Assembly (NCBI RefSeq): GCF_028372415.1 | Contig: NC_092875.1 | Coordinates: 148,517,856-148,581,855 of the forward strand | Length of the DNA stretch: 64,000 nucleotides | Source of the DNA: Notamacropus eugenii | Taxonomy: Eukaryota; Chordata; Mammalia; Diprotodontia; Macropodidae | Direction of reading: 5' to 3' | Part shown: piece after piece, positions 48,817 through 60,506 of the stretch | Numbering within the stretch: the first letter of the stretch is position 1 | Layout: every line of letters starts with the position of its first letter | Notes under the pieces: model-generated | What the model was told of the DNA's origin: nothing | Seen by the model: the letters and a program-made list of their open reading frames with translations, nothing else | Databases searched by the model: none | Program-made: the position numbers and the translations under genes

Positions 48817-51800
48817 GGGGGCTGAGCCAAGATGGCAGACAAAAGACAGGAACTCACCTGACCTCTCTTAAATTCCCCTCCAAACAACTTTAAAATAACG
48901 CCTCAAATAGAATTCTGGAGTGGCAGAACCAACAAAATGTCAAGGTGAAAGAATTTTATAGCTCAGGCCTACTTAGAATGTTAACAGGAAAGATTGGTCT
49001 CAACAAGGTGGTGTTCGGACCTGGATCCTAGTGCAGGCCAGGCTGGAATGCACCAGACTGCTGGAGGCCTTGGAGGCAGCTGCATGACCAGCAGTGGCAG
49101 TTTCAGGAGTTTTCAACACACAAATGGAAATGGGGTCAGACAACTGCTCAGAAGTAGATTACAGAAGACCACTGCAGTGACTGAGTGCAGTACCCTATTG
49201 CATTACCCATACACTGTTCTGGGTTGCGGTACCAGGATGAACATGAGCACTAGCTCACTAGCACTTGTAGATGCAGAGATGCAGGGACCCTGGTCACAGT
49301 TTCAGGAAGGATAAGAGTGCTTATAGTCACTTATACATAGGCCAGGAGATCAGTGATCACAACTCTTCTTAGATCATACCTTTGGAAGAAAGAAAAACCT
49401 AGAGTCCCAGGGCTAGCTCCAAAAACAGCAGTAAGCAAGGTCCAAAATTTGGAATAGCATCCCCTCCATTTTGAGATCAAATCCCAACTATATTATAAAC
49501 TCATAAATCAAGGAATAGGCTGGAAAATGAGCAAACAACAAAAAAAAAGAACCTGACCATAGAAAGTTACGATATTGACAGGAAAGATCAAGACACAAAC
49601 TCAGAAGATAATTAAGTAAAAATAGCTACATGCAGAACTTAAAGAAAAATGTGAATCAGTCCAAAAAAATTCCTTTGAAGAGCTTGAAAGGATATTAAAA
49701 ATCAAATAAGAGAGGTAAGGGAAGAATTGGAAAAAGAAATGAGAATGATGTGAGAAAATTATGGAAAGAGAATCAACAGCTTGGTGCAAAAAAATACTGA
49801 AGAAAATAACACCATAAAAATTACCAAATGGAAAAAGAGGTATAAAAATTTAGTGAAAAAAATAATTTGTTAAAAATTAGAATAAGGCAAGTAGAAGCTA
49901 ATGACTCCATGAGACATCAAGAAACAATAAAACACAATACAAAAGAAAGTAAGTGTGAAATATCTAATTAGAAAAAAATGTTTTGAAAACTAGATCAAAG
50001 AAAGGCAATTTAAGAATTAGTGGACTAACTGAAAGCAATTATCAAAAAAAGAACGTAGTCAACATCTTTCAAGAAATTATGAAAGAAAATGGCCCTGATA
50101 CCCTTGGACCAAAGGGTAAAATAGAAATTGAAAGAATCTACTGATTATCTCCTGAAAGAGATCCAAAGATGAAACCTCCCAGGAATATTATAACCAAATT
50201 CCAGAGCTCCCAGATCAAGGAGAAAATATTGAAAAAATTCAAATATCATGGAGTCACAGTGAGGATAGCACAAGATTTAGCAGCTTTTACATTAAAGGAT
50301 CAGAGGTCTTGGAACATGATTTTCCAAGGGGCAAAGGAATCACCTATTCAGCAAAACTAATTATAATCCTTCAGAAGGAAATATGAATATTTAATGAAAT
50401 AGAGAACTTTCAAGCACTCCTGACGACAAGACCAGAGCTGATTAGAAAATCTGTCTTTCAAATAAATATTAAGACTCAAGGGAAACATAAAAAGATAAAC
50501 AGGAAAAGAGAAATCATAAGGGATTCAATAAAGTTAATCTATTTACATTCTTACATGAGATGATATCTGTAAATCTTAACTTTATCATTATTAGGGCAGT
50601 TAGATGGCATATACATAGGAAGAAGGCATGAGATGACTATGATGGTATGATTTCAAAGAAATAAAATTAAGGAGTAAGAAAGAGGGATGCACTGGGAAAG
50701 GGGGAAGGGAAAGGTAGTATGGGGTAAATTATCTTATATAAAAGAAGTATGAAAGTAAGAGCTTTTACAGTGAAGGGGAAGAAAGGAGAGTGGTAAGGAA
50801 CGCTCGAACCTTACTCTCATTGGAATTGGCTTAAAGTTGGAATAACCTACACTTAGTTGGGTATAGAAATCTATCTTACCCAGTAGGGAAGAAGGAAGGG
50901 AGGAGTGATAGGAGAAGAATGGGTGATAGAAGAGGGAAATTTGGAGGAAGTGGTGGTCAAAGGCAAAACACTTTAGAGAAGAGAAAGGCTGAAAGGATAT
51001 ATACATACATTCATGTATACATGCACACACACACACATATATATATACATATATATATGGAGAGAAAGAGAGAGAGAGAGAGAAAGAGAGAGATAGCAGA
51101 GGAAAGCAGGATGGAGTGAAATACACAGTAATCATAACTATGAATGTAAAAGGGATGGACTCAACCACAAAACAGAAATACATAACAAGGTGGATTAAAA
51201 AACAGAATCCAACAATATATTGTTTACAAGAAAGACACTTGAAACAGAAAGACACACACATACCTATATGTACAAAAATATTTATAGGAGCTCTTTTCTG
51301 GGGGTGAAGAACTGAAAATTGAAGGGATGTATATTAATTAAGGAATGCCTGAATAAGCTGTGATATGTAATTGTGGTGGAATACTATTGCACTATAAGAA
51401 ATTATGAGCAGGATGCTTTCAGAAAAACCTAGAAAGATTTACATGGATTGATGCAAAGTGAAATGTAATGGGTACAAAGTAACAGCAATATTGTAGGATG
51501 ATCAGCTGTGAATGATTTCGCTATTCTAAGCAATACAATGATCCATGATAACTCTGAAGGATTTAGTATGAAAAATGCTGTCCATTCCCAGAGAAAGAAC
51601 TGATGGTATCTGAATACAGATTGAAGCAACTTTTGGGTTTTTTAATTTATTTTTTTGAGTTTTTTTAATTTATATTTTCTTTCACAACATGACTATTATG
51701 GATATGTTTTGCATGACTACACATATATAACCTATCTGGAATTGCTTATCCTCTCGATGGGAGTGAGGGATGGGGAGTATGGGAGAGAATTTGGAACTCA

Positions 51801-51885
51801 AAGTTTTAAAAACAAATGTTAAAAATTGTTGTTTATATGTAATTGGGGAAAAATTAAATACTAAATAAATATGAAAAAATTCCCC
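48817..51885 (+). mobile_element. HAL1-like/internally deleted L1
   Basis: 5'UTR (48817-49500, 'ggctgagccaagatggcaga'), ORF1 from ATG 49528 to about 50440 (EKILKKFKYHGVTVRIAQDL near 50217 is the ORF1 C-terminal domain), purine-rich linker (50580-51110), start of the ORF2 endonuclease (51135-51255, TMNVKGMDST and TIYCLQERHLKQKDTH), then an abrupt jump near 51260 to the ORF2 end and 3'UTR ('aatatttataggagctcttt'). Reverse transcriptase is missing, so it is non-autonomous. ORF1 contains several stops. Confidence 0.78.
51000..51100. repeat. TA/CA and (GA)n simple repeats in the HAL1-like linker
   Basis: Tandem dinucleotides in the same linker position as the TG run at 11958-11995 of the minus-strand HAL1-like copy. 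Confidence 0.85.
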
Positions 51886-51899
51886 TGGAAATGGTATTA

Positions 51900-52115
51900 A
51901 AGAAGATACATTACCACCTGATTTCCTGTAGCACCTCCCTAAAGACCATTCAAACTTTCCAACTGACTTGCATTGAAACTACTTTATGTATGCTATCTCT
52001 ACTGTCAGAATGGGAGCTCCTTGAGAACAGGAAATGCCTTGATTTTTTTCTTAGCATCCTCAGCCCTTAGCACAGTAAGCATAGTAAATGCTTAATAAAT
52101 ACCTTTTCATTCATT
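51900..52115 (+). mobile_element. L2 LINE 3' tail
   Basis: 'gaatgggagctccttgagaa', 'cagcccttagcacagtaagc', 'gcttaataaataccttttca'. Probably the continuation of the L2 at 47130-48755. Confidence 0.7.
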
Positions 52116-52125
52116 CAAAAAACCC

Positions 52126-54535
52126 CCCAAACCATCAACAAGTATTATTTGTAATGGGGAAAAGCTAGAAGCTTTCTCAATAAGATCAGAGGTGAAGCAA
52201 GGATGACCATTATCACCACTATTATTCAATATTGTACTAAAAACCCTAGGTACAGCAGTTAAGAGAAGAAAAAAAATTGAAGGAATTAGAATAGGCATGA
52301 AGAAACAAAACTATCACTCTTTGCAGATGATATGATGATATACTTACAGAATCCTAGAGAATCAACCAAAAAATTGCTTGAAATATTTGACAACTTTAGC
52401 AAAGTTGCAGGATATAAAATAAACTGACACAAATCATCAGCATTTCTACACATTATGAACAAAGTCCAGCAGCAAGATATAGAAAGAGAAATTCCATTTA
52501 AAATAACTGTAGACAATATACTTGGGAGTCTACCTGCCAAGACAACCCATGAGCTATATGAATGCAATTACAAAACATTTTTCATACAAATAAAGTCATC
52601 TCTAAACAACCAGAGAAATATTAAGTGAGTTCTCATGGGTAGACTGAGCCAATATACTATAGGTGACAATTCTGCTAAATTAATTTACTTATTCAGTGCC
52701 ATACCAATCAAATTACCAAAAAAAATATTTTATGGAACCAGGAAAAAATCGTAACAAAGTTCATCCGAAAGAACAAAAAGTCAAGAATATCAAAGACAAT
52801 CAGTGAAGAAAAAATGTGAAGGAAGATGACCTAGCAGTACTAGATCTCAAACTATATTACAAAGTGATAATCATCTCAATAATCTGATATTGGATAAGAA
52901 CTAGAGTGATGAACCAGTAGAAGATATTAGGTATACAATACACAGTAGTAAATGACTATCATAATCTAGTGTTTAATAAATGCAAAGACCTAAGTTTTTG
53001 AGACAAGAACTCACTATCTGACAAAAAATTGTTGAGAAAACTGAAAAGCAGTTCTAGGTATAGACCAACGTCTCACATGGTACATCAAGACAAGGTCAAA
53101 AGGGGTACATGATTTAGATATAAAGAGTGATATAATAAGCAAATTATGGGAGCATGGAATACTTTACCTGTCACTTTTATGCATAAGGAAAATTTATAAC
53201 CAAACAAGAGATAGAAAGCATTATGAGAAGTAAAATGAATAATTTTGATTACATTAAATTTAAAAGGTTTTGCACAAACAAAACCAATACAGCCAAGATT
53301 AGAAAGAAAGCAGGAAAGTGGAAAAAAATTATAGGAAGTTTCTGTGATAAAAAGTCTCATTTCTCAAATACATAAAGAACTGAATCAAATTAATAAAAAT
53401 GTGATTTATTCCCTAGCTGATAGTAAAAGGATGTGAATAGGCAATTTTCATATGATAAATGCTTTTCATCTGAAATATGCTCTAAATCACTATTGATTAG
53501 AAATGAAAATTAAAACAACTCTGAGCCTATCAGATTGGCTGATAGAAAAAGAAAGTGACAAATGTTGGAGAGGATGTAGTAAAATAGGGACACTAATGCA
53601 GTGTTGGTGAAGGTATGAAATGATCCAAACATTCTGGAGACAAATTTGAAACTAGGCCCAAAGGGCTAGAAAAGTATGCATAGCCTTTGACCTAGCAACA
53701 CCACTACTAATTCTGTACCCCCAAAGAGATCAAAGAACAAGGAAAAAATGCTTTTCATCTGAAAAATGGTCTAAATCACTATTGATTAGAGAAATGCAAA
53801 TTAAAACAAATCTGAGGTAAGGAAAAGGACCTATATGTACAAAAATATTTATAGCAAGGGATGCCCATTTATTGGGGAGTGACTGAACAAGTTTGAGTAT
53901 ACAATTTGGTGGAATACTATTATGCTATAAGAAATTACAAGCAAGATGGTTTCAAAAAACTTGACAAGACATATGAACTGATGCAAAGTGAAATAAGCAG
54001 AACCAGAACATTGTACACAGTAACAGCATAACATAGCTAATATAGGAATATATTTTGTATGATTGCATTTGTATAATCTACATAAAACGAAAGGAAGACT
54101 CTTGCCTTCAAGTGTTATGAAGCTGTGAATGCAGTGTGCTGTCATTTATCATTGTTTCTTTTCCTTAGGTGAGTTCTTCTAACTGATTTGGCTATGACCC
54201 TGTAGACCTTTAAAACGTTGTATGATTCTTTGAATGTCCTGAAAATGGAGCTTACTGGCAGCTGGGCTTGGTTAGGAATGACTTGCTTTATTTTTTTTTT
54301 AAACTTTATTTTTCTTGTGTGGGTGTATGTGTTTTCTTTTCAACATGGTTAACATGGAAATATGTTTTGCATAGCTTCACATGTATAATTGATATTATAT
54401 TGCTTGCCTTCTGAAGCAATGGGGGAGGGTAAGGAAAGAGGAAGAGAATTTGGAACTCAATTTTCAAAAATGATCGTTAATTCTTTTTACATGTAATTTG
54501 AAAATATTCAGCAAAATAAACATATTGGAAAAAGA
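52126..54535 (+). mobile_element. 5'-truncated L1 (ORF2 RT to 3'UTR)
   Basis: Begins in the RT domain. Frame pieces include a [20 protein letters not shown]-type catalytic box (52315-52374, 'gcagatgatatgatgatata') and [20 protein letters not shown]. It continues through the C-terminal domain to the 3'UTR and tail near 54535. About 54035-54290 does not fit L1 and may be an insertion. An 80-base templated insertion lies at 53739-53818. Stops are frequent. Confidence 0.8.
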
Positions 54536-54884
54536 AAGGAGTGACTTGCTTCACCTGGTCTTTCAGTAACGACTCAGCCACTAAGATATTGTGTCCCACA
54601 AGATAGGGAGCAATATATCCTTTCTATGACACACTTTAGAGGTGAATTTGTTGGGAAGAATATTTTGTAGCCATTACTGTAAACTTTACTCTAGGATCAA
54701 GGGGGTGGGGATGGGGATGGGGGTGGGGTTGGAAATGTTCCTGAAATCAGCAGCATTAGAAAGACATCTCAGACCCTCAGAGATATCTCTAGAACCACAA
54801 TAGGGAGATGTAGCTTAGCTCTGGGGACCTCACTAGCTAGTGAGAATGTAAATTGGGATAAAGTCCCCAAAGACCTACATGTGA

Positions 54885-55410
54885 TACATTGTATTTATCT
54901 AAGTGGCACAATGGATACAATGCCGGATCTGGAATGAGTATGATCTGAGTTCAACTTTGTCCTCAGACACTTAATAGCTGTGTGACCCTTGGCAAACAAC
55001 CTCACTTCTCCATAGCTCAGTTTCTTAGTTTCTGAAATGAGTATGATTTATAGTGTCTACCTTCCAGGTTTGTTGTGAGGATCAAATGAGATAATAGTTG
55101 AAAAGTACTATGTAAATTCTTGGGGCAGCGAAGAGGCCCGGGGGACAGAGTGCCAGCCCTGGAGTCTGGAGGACCGGAGTTAAAATCCCACCTCAGATAT
55201 ACTACCCATATGACTCTGGACAAGTCACTTCACCCTGTTTTGCCTCAGTCCTCATCTGTAAAATGAACTGAAGAAGGAGACGCCAAACCACTCCTGTGGT
55301 TTTTCTTTGCCAAGAGAACCCCAAATAGGGTCAGGAAGAGTCAGACTGAAAATGATTGAGCATACTTGGAAATCTTAAAGCCGTATATGAATGCTAGCTA
55401 TTGTTATCTG
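54885..55410 (+). mobile_element. MIR-type CORE-SINE split by a younger SINE
   Basis: The left part ends 'aaaagtactatgtaaattct' at about 55117; the right part resumes near 55365 with 'ggaaatcttaaagccgtata' and 'gaatgctagctattgttatc'. Joined, they form one continuous MIR. Confidence 0.8.
55118..55362 (+). mobile_element. Marsupial CORE-SINE (Mar-1-like) inside a MIR
   Basis: 'ggcagcgaagaggcccgggg', 'ggagtctggaggaccggagt', 'gccaaaccactcctgtggtt', 'gggtcaggaagagtcagact'. It keeps several CpGs, so it may be younger than its neighbours. Confidence 0.88.
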
Positions 55411-55424
55411 CTTTTTATACATGT

Positions 55425-55600
55425 ATGTTTATATTTGTTCTCTTATTTATATATATTTAATTTATATTATTTATTTGTATACATCTGTGTATATTTGTTG
55501 TCTCTCTCATTGGAACAGAGGCTCCTTGAGAGTAGCAATTGTTTCACTGTTTATACTTGTATCTGTAGCACCTCACACTTAACTTGATACAATTTTTAGA
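55425..55600 (+). mobile_element. L2 LINE 3' tail
   Basis: 'ctcattggaacagaggctcc', 'acttgtatctgtagcacctc'. Confidence 0.65.
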
Positions 55601-55659
55601 CATGTTGAGGAAGGGGATATTAAAAAAACCATCGTTGCATCAGAATATTAGGAGATACT

Positions 55660-55775
55660 ACAATTCAACAAACCTTATTAAGTACCTACTATGTGCGAAA
55701 ATATTGAATCAGGTTCTGAGACACCAAAATTTAAAATTCCCTTTCCTCAAGATGCTTATATTCCAGGAGAATGCA
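55660..55775 (+). repeat. Ancient interspersed repeat, 5' fragment
   Basis: 'ttcaacaaaccttattaagt', 'acctactatgtgcgaaaata', 'ctcaagatgcttatattcca'. Confidence 0.55.
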
Positions 55776-55854
55776 TTCTCCAGTAATTTAGCATCCTACC
55801 CTAGATCTGGACCTCTCCTCTGGACAGAACAGGATTCTGTTTCCTATGCCTCCA

Positions 55855-56010
55855 GTCTCCTTTCTCTGCATATAGAGCTTCATCCTGAATATAGAGCTAA
55901 AGTAATCGTGCCAATAAACAGGTCTTGCTCCCCTGTTCAGAAACTTTCACTGGCTTCCCACTGCCTTGAAGATAAAATACTAGAATCTAAGGTGCTTTAC
56001 AGTCTCATTC
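55855..56010 (+). mobile_element. L2 LINE fragment
   Basis: 'agctaaagtaatcgtgccaa', 'aaactttcactggcttccca' and 'gataaaatactagaatctaa' fit the L2 C-terminal/3' region. Confidence 0.5.
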
Positions 56011-56064
56011 AAACAACTCTTTTCTTCATACATTGTATTTCAGGACAAACAGGTTTGTAAGTTA

Positions 56065-56270
56065 TTTCCCAAACTCAATATTATACCCATTTCCTTTTTT
56101 TTTATCCAGACTTGTAATTTCATCTGTCAGAAACTGCTAGTGAGAAAACTCTCCTTATTAATGAAGGCCACTAACCATGTAACCATGACATGCCTGGGAT
56201 CACATAGCCAGTATGTATGTGTCAGAAGCAGGATTTAAATCCAGGTCTTCTTGACTCCGAGGCTAGTGTG
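56065..56270 (-). mobile_element. MIR-type fragment
   Basis: 'cctgggatcacatagccagt', 'gcaggatttaaatccaggtc', 'ttcttgactccgaggctagt'. Confidence 0.65.
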
Positions 56271-56279
56271 GACCCTGTA

Positions 56280-57365
56280 CTGGCTTCACCCAACTTCCTT
56301 TCCCATTCTTGACCCCTTCACGAACCAGGTGGACTCTACAATGTCCTCTTCTTTCAAAGCCCTTGCCCTGTTATGGTATCACCCTGCCCAGCTTTTGATT
56401 ACTCCTAGAGTCTACTGCTGTTTCTGTTCATTACCTGTAGAATGAAGTTGGAGAGAATCATAAAACCATGCTAATTTCGTCTATTACAAGTCCATGTTAC
56501 ATACTATCATAACATAATATCAACTGGTCTCCTGCTTCTGCAGGGAAATCTTTTTACATCTCCTTAATAAATTCATGATCCTACTCACCAAAGTGACTTT
56601 TTTCAACCTTCCTATACCTCTCCTATCTTCACCGTCTCAGTTTAGAACCTTGCTTCAGAATTCACTAAAGAAACTGAGGCAATTCATTAAGAGCTACCTC
56701 TTTTCCCTTCCTCTTTTTATATTTTTCATGACTGGACTATTTCAATAGCCTGCTGGTTGGTCTCTCTCACCCCAGTCCTTCCTTCACTCAGTTATCAAGG
56801 TGATCTTAAAACCTATGTCTAACCACAATTCAGTAAATTTCAGTGGCTTCTTATTGATAGAATATGAAATGCTCTCTTTGGTTTGTAAAGCCCTTTACAA
56901 CTTGGTTTCTTCCTATCTTTTCAGTCTTCTTATACTTTACTCCCCTCTATAGATTCTAAAGTCTGATGATTCTGGTCTTCTAGCTTCCCCTTACACGGGA
57001 CACTCCATCTCTTGATTGTGTATTTTCACTGACTGTGCCCTATGCCTAGAATGCTCTCTCTTTTCACTTCCACTTTTTGGCCTCCTTCAAGTGTTAAATA
57101 AAATCTCACCTTCTGCAAGATTTTCCCAGTCCTTAATGTTAGTATCTTCCTGCTGAAATTACTTCAAATTTATTGTGTATATAGCTTGTTTGAACATAAG
57201 TTCTCTGTATACTGTTTTCCCCCATTAGATTATGAGTTTCTAAAGGGTCAGTGACTTTTTTTTTATTGTTTCTTTTTTTCTGCCTTTATTTATATCCCTA
57301 GCACTTAGCACAGTGCCTGGCACAAAATAATATATGGTGTAATAAATGCTTGTTGATCTGACTGG
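56280..57365 (+). mobile_element. L2 LINE C-terminal region and 3' end
   Basis: C/T-rich L2 sequence ('caatagcctgctggttggtc', 'cagtggcttcttattgatag', 'gtttgtaaagccctttacaa', 'tctcaccttctgcaagattt') ending in 'agcacttagcacagtgcctg' and 'aataaatgcttgttgatctg'. The 56280-56720 part may be a second fragment. Confidence 0.7.
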
Positions 57366-58180
57366 ACATATGAGGCTGCCAAACTGCCTCACTAGTTGAA
57401 TCCTTAAGGCTTAGGAAATTTTTAGTTTTTCTATTGAGAGTGCCAACAAGGGGTAAAATTTAGAACTAGTTGCATACCACTTTCTGTGTTATGGAAATAG
57501 ATCAGCATCCTAGACTGAGTTCACATGGGCTTTTACAGAACAGCTGTCTGAAATACTTTTTGAACCTTAAGTCATCTGGGTCAGTGTTAGAAGTGGTGAC
57601 CTATGAAAGGGTCTACTAGTCCCATGTGGTATTTAGACTATCCTACCTTATTGAATAATTTTTGATATCCATGATTTGCTGAAAATTTTTTCAATAGAAA
57701 TACAATAAAGTCTTATAAAGCAACCTAAGTTAATGGTTTAAGATGCACATTTAAAGTATCTCATTAGAGCTCAGGATTCATGTTTTCTAATACTTCCACT
57801 TTTGAGGTTTGGGACCTAACTTGACCTACCTCTTTATCCCATTATAATATCATTTTCAGTGTGAAAATTTGTTAGTTCTGTTTAAATAATTTCCAATTCA
57901 TAAATTTTTTATGAATCATTCATTCTTTATTTGCTGTGCAAAGACTTCAATGATTCTAACATTTCTCCATTAATTTTTTTTTCTGCTCAGTGTGTAATTC
58001 AAAACTCTTCATCAATCCTTTGAAAATTAGAACATTTATTTTAGTATGAAAAAGGATTACCAGAGGTTCAGCCATGCCTGCCATCCATGGAAGGAATCCT
58101 TGCCAATACTCCACTGGATGAAGTCTCAGAAGGATGAAGAGCTCTTACAGTAGAAGATAATAGAGCAGGGAACATCCCCA
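57366..58180. other. Unassigned AT-rich DNA
   Basis: No repeat, exon or RNA gene recognised. Confidence 0.35.
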
Positions 58181-58330
58181 ATGTAAGTTCTTTGACAGTA
58201 GGAATTGTTTCAATTTGTATTCTACTCCCCCAGTGCCTAGCCCAGTACCTGGAAATCAATCAATCAACTACCATTTATGAAATTCCTAATATAGTGAGCT
58301 CTTAATAATAAAGTGATTGGATAGCACTAG
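58181..58330 (+). mobile_element. L2 LINE 3' tail with attached ancient-repeat start
   Basis: 'gtaagttctttgacagtagg', 'cccagtgcctagcccagtac', then 'caatcaactaccatttatga'. Confidence 0.55.
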
Positions 58331-58399
58331 AGCCTTAACCAGGAATTAACTAGGACAAGGGTCCCCAACCATGTCCAGTGTAAGTGGAGGAACACTGAC

Positions 58400-59068
58400 C
58401 TCATTTTTTATTTTTTAAAAAAAATTTGAAAAATTTATTATTTTTATCATTCTTTTATTTCCAAATTTTGAGTTCCAAATTCTCTCCCTCCCTCCCCTTC
58501 TCTACCTACTAAGAAGGCAAGCAATATGATATCAGTTATACATGTGAAATCATGCAAAACATTTCCATATTGAAAAAATTGCAAGAAAAATAAAGTGAGG
58601 AAAATATACTACAATTTGCACTGGAGTTCATCAGTTCTCTTTCTGGAGGTGGACAGCATTTTTTCTTTATGAATCCTTTAGAATTGTCTTAGGTCATTGT
58701 CTTCATCAGAGAAGTCAAGTCTTTCATAGTTGATCATCATTACGATTGTTACTGTGAACAATAATCTCTGTTCTCACTTCACTTTGCATCCGTTCACATA
58801 AATCTTGTCACCTTTCTCTGAAATCACCCCCTTCCTGATGTCTTACAGCACAATTGCACTCCATTACAATCATGAAACAATTTGTTCAGCCATTCCCCAA
58901 CTTATTGGCATCCCCTCAACAGTCCAATTCTTTATTCTTTGTCACCAGAAAAAGCTGCTTGAAATATTTTTGTACATATAGGTCCTTTCTCTTTTCTCTC
59001 TTTGGGATATAGACCTAGTAGTGGTACTGCTGGGTCAAAGGGTAGGCACAGCATAAAATTCTTTATAA
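58400..59068 (-). mobile_element. 5'-truncated L1 3' end
   Basis: A T-rich start, then L1 3'UTR on the minus strand ('aaattttgagttccaaattc', 'ggaggtggacagcatttttt', 'ttcagccattccccaactta', 'agacctagtagtggtactgc'). Confidence 0.85.
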
Positions 59069-59114
59069 AGTCTTCGTTTGGGGAGGGGATTAGGCTGTAA
59101 AATGAAAAAGGCAG

Positions 59115-59235
59115 AAGGGCAAGGGTATAGTGGAATAAGCTTGGACCTAGGAAACTTGAGTTCCAGTCATGGCTGACTTCATCTCTCTGGGCCCCAGATT
59201 CCTCATTTGTGAAATTAGATTAAATTGGACATAAA
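59115..59235 (+). mobile_element. MIR fragment
   Basis: 'gggtatagtggaataagctt', 'cttgagttccagtcatggct', 'ccagattcctcatttgtgaa'. Confidence 0.6.
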
Positions 59236-59634
59236 TATATGTATATATATTTCTCTAATTCTAGTTCCTATGATCTTTAGGTCCCCAACCTTCTCTATCT
59301 TGCTTAATATTATAACAGTTTTTCCTCCTTTAACTGTTTGCATACATTCATTTTAAATAAAACAGCAGATCAAGAAAAGGAGATAAAAGCCCCACAGTTC
59401 TTAAAATAATTAGGGTTGCTCTAGGGAAATCAAGGAGAAAGCACTTTAACAGGCCCCTCCTCTGCGCTTACCACCCGGGGATACCCTTTTGCACTCCCTC
59501 TCGTACTCTTACCCAGGCCAGTCTGGGCTCTTCTCTTCTCCTCCCTCCTCCCTACAACACGTGCTCCGGCCAAAATGCTCGCTCCCTACCGTCCCGAACA
59601 CGGGAGGGCTAGGGAGGGCGGAGAGATACCCAGA

Positions 59635-59639
59635 CCAAT
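59635..59639 (+). promoter_or_regulatory. CCAAT box 1 (NF-Y-type)
   Basis: CCAAT within 'cagaccaatc', upstream of the inferred start zone. Confidence 0.55.
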
Positions 59640-59683
59640 CCCCCTGGTTCTTACAGCTTCCTGCCCTTCCAAAGCTGCGCCGA

Positions 59684-59688
59684 CCAAT
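59684..59688 (+). promoter_or_regulatory. CCAAT box 2 (NF-Y-type)
   Basis: CCAAT within 'cgaccaatcagc', a close match to the NF-Y consensus. It lies 49 bases from box 1, about 150 bases upstream of the YY1-type site. Confidence 0.65.
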
Positions 59689-59830
59689 CAGCAGAGCCGT
59701 AACGTGAATTGCCCCCGTCCTCTTTCTCTCTCCCCTCCCTCTCTGCCCCCTCCCCCCGCCTCCTCTCTCCTCCCCCCTCACCCCCCCTCGGAAGCGGAGC
59801 CTGCGAGAGGGAGAAACTGGGGCAGAAGTG

Positions 59831-59843
59831 AAGATGGCGGCGG
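59831..59843 (+). promoter_or_regulatory. YY1-type motif AAGATGGCGGCGG
   Basis: Matches the AAnATGGCGGC consensus of the YY1 zinc-finger protein, which in many mammalian promoters lies just downstream of the start site with the motif pointing in the direction of transcription, as here. Its ATG also opens the uORF. Confidence 0.7.
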
Positions 59844-59878
59844 CGGTGTTGGTGGCGGTAGCGGCGTCTCGCCTGTGA
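59834..59878 (+). other. Upstream ORF in the UBR5 leader (14 codons)
   Basis: ATG at 59834 opens MAAAVLVAVAASRL and stops at TGA 59876-59878, 628 bases before the main ATG. The context (G at -3 and G at +4) is good. I find no other ATG between 59879 and 60506, so if transcription starts upstream of 59834 this is the only uORF. The peptide is Ala/Val-rich because it reads GCG repeats; no peptide function is implied. Translation has not been shown. Confidence 0.5.
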
Positions 59879-60506
59879 GCGCGGTGCGGACTCATTTCCC
59901 TCCCCACCTTCCCCCCAACGCCCGACCCTCCCGTCCGCCGCCCCCCTCCAGCCCCCAGCGTCCCGGTGGCCTAGTCCCTCCCAGCACGACTCTGGGCTAC
60001 CTCCTCAAGCCCTCCCGGCTCCCGACGCCCGCCCTCCAGCCCAGCCGCGGCCCCGATCTCGTCCTCGTCCTCGTCCTCCCGCCTCCTCCTCCCGCACCCC
60101 CACCTCGCCCCCTCCCCGGTTTTTCATCCTCTTCCCTCCTCCTCCCTCCGCCTCTCTCCTCCCCGTCCCTCCTCCTAGTCTTCCTCCTCCTCCTCCCCCC
60201 CCTCGGCGCGGGGGGAGCTGCTGGCGGGTGGCTCGTCTGCCTTCTCTCCCGTCCGCCCGCCAGCCGGGCCGGCCGGCCCCGCACACACGGCCCGGAGTGG
60301 GGGGGGAGCCGGAGGACGAGGACGAGGAAGAGGAGGAAGAGAAGCCCGAGGAGGGGGAGGAGGAGACGGCCCCTGCGCATTTGGTTCCCTCCTTTGGGGG
60401 GCTGGGAGGAGGAGGACGAGAAGAGGGGTTGTTTTTGGGGGGAGGGGGGACGGGTTAGCGCGAGGGAGGTGGGGTGTCCTAGGGAGGAGGACGAGGAGGA
60501 AGCACC

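Larger units (their letters stand above)
59800..60506 (+). other. UBR5: UBR5 5' untranslated region (approximate)
   Basis: GC-rich leader between the inferred start zone and the main ATG, with purine/pyrimidine strand asymmetry (C/T-rich 60060-60200, G/A-rich 60295-60500) and many GAGGA/GGAGGA runs just before the ATG. The 5' boundary is an estimate. Heavy structure is expected. Confidence 0.6.

Noticed and set aside
50734-51261. 175-codon minus-strand frame rich in Phe/Ser/Leu
   Set aside because: Reads the complement of a purine-rich HAL1-like linker and GA/CA repeats; membrane-like composition is an artefact of C/T-rich sequence.
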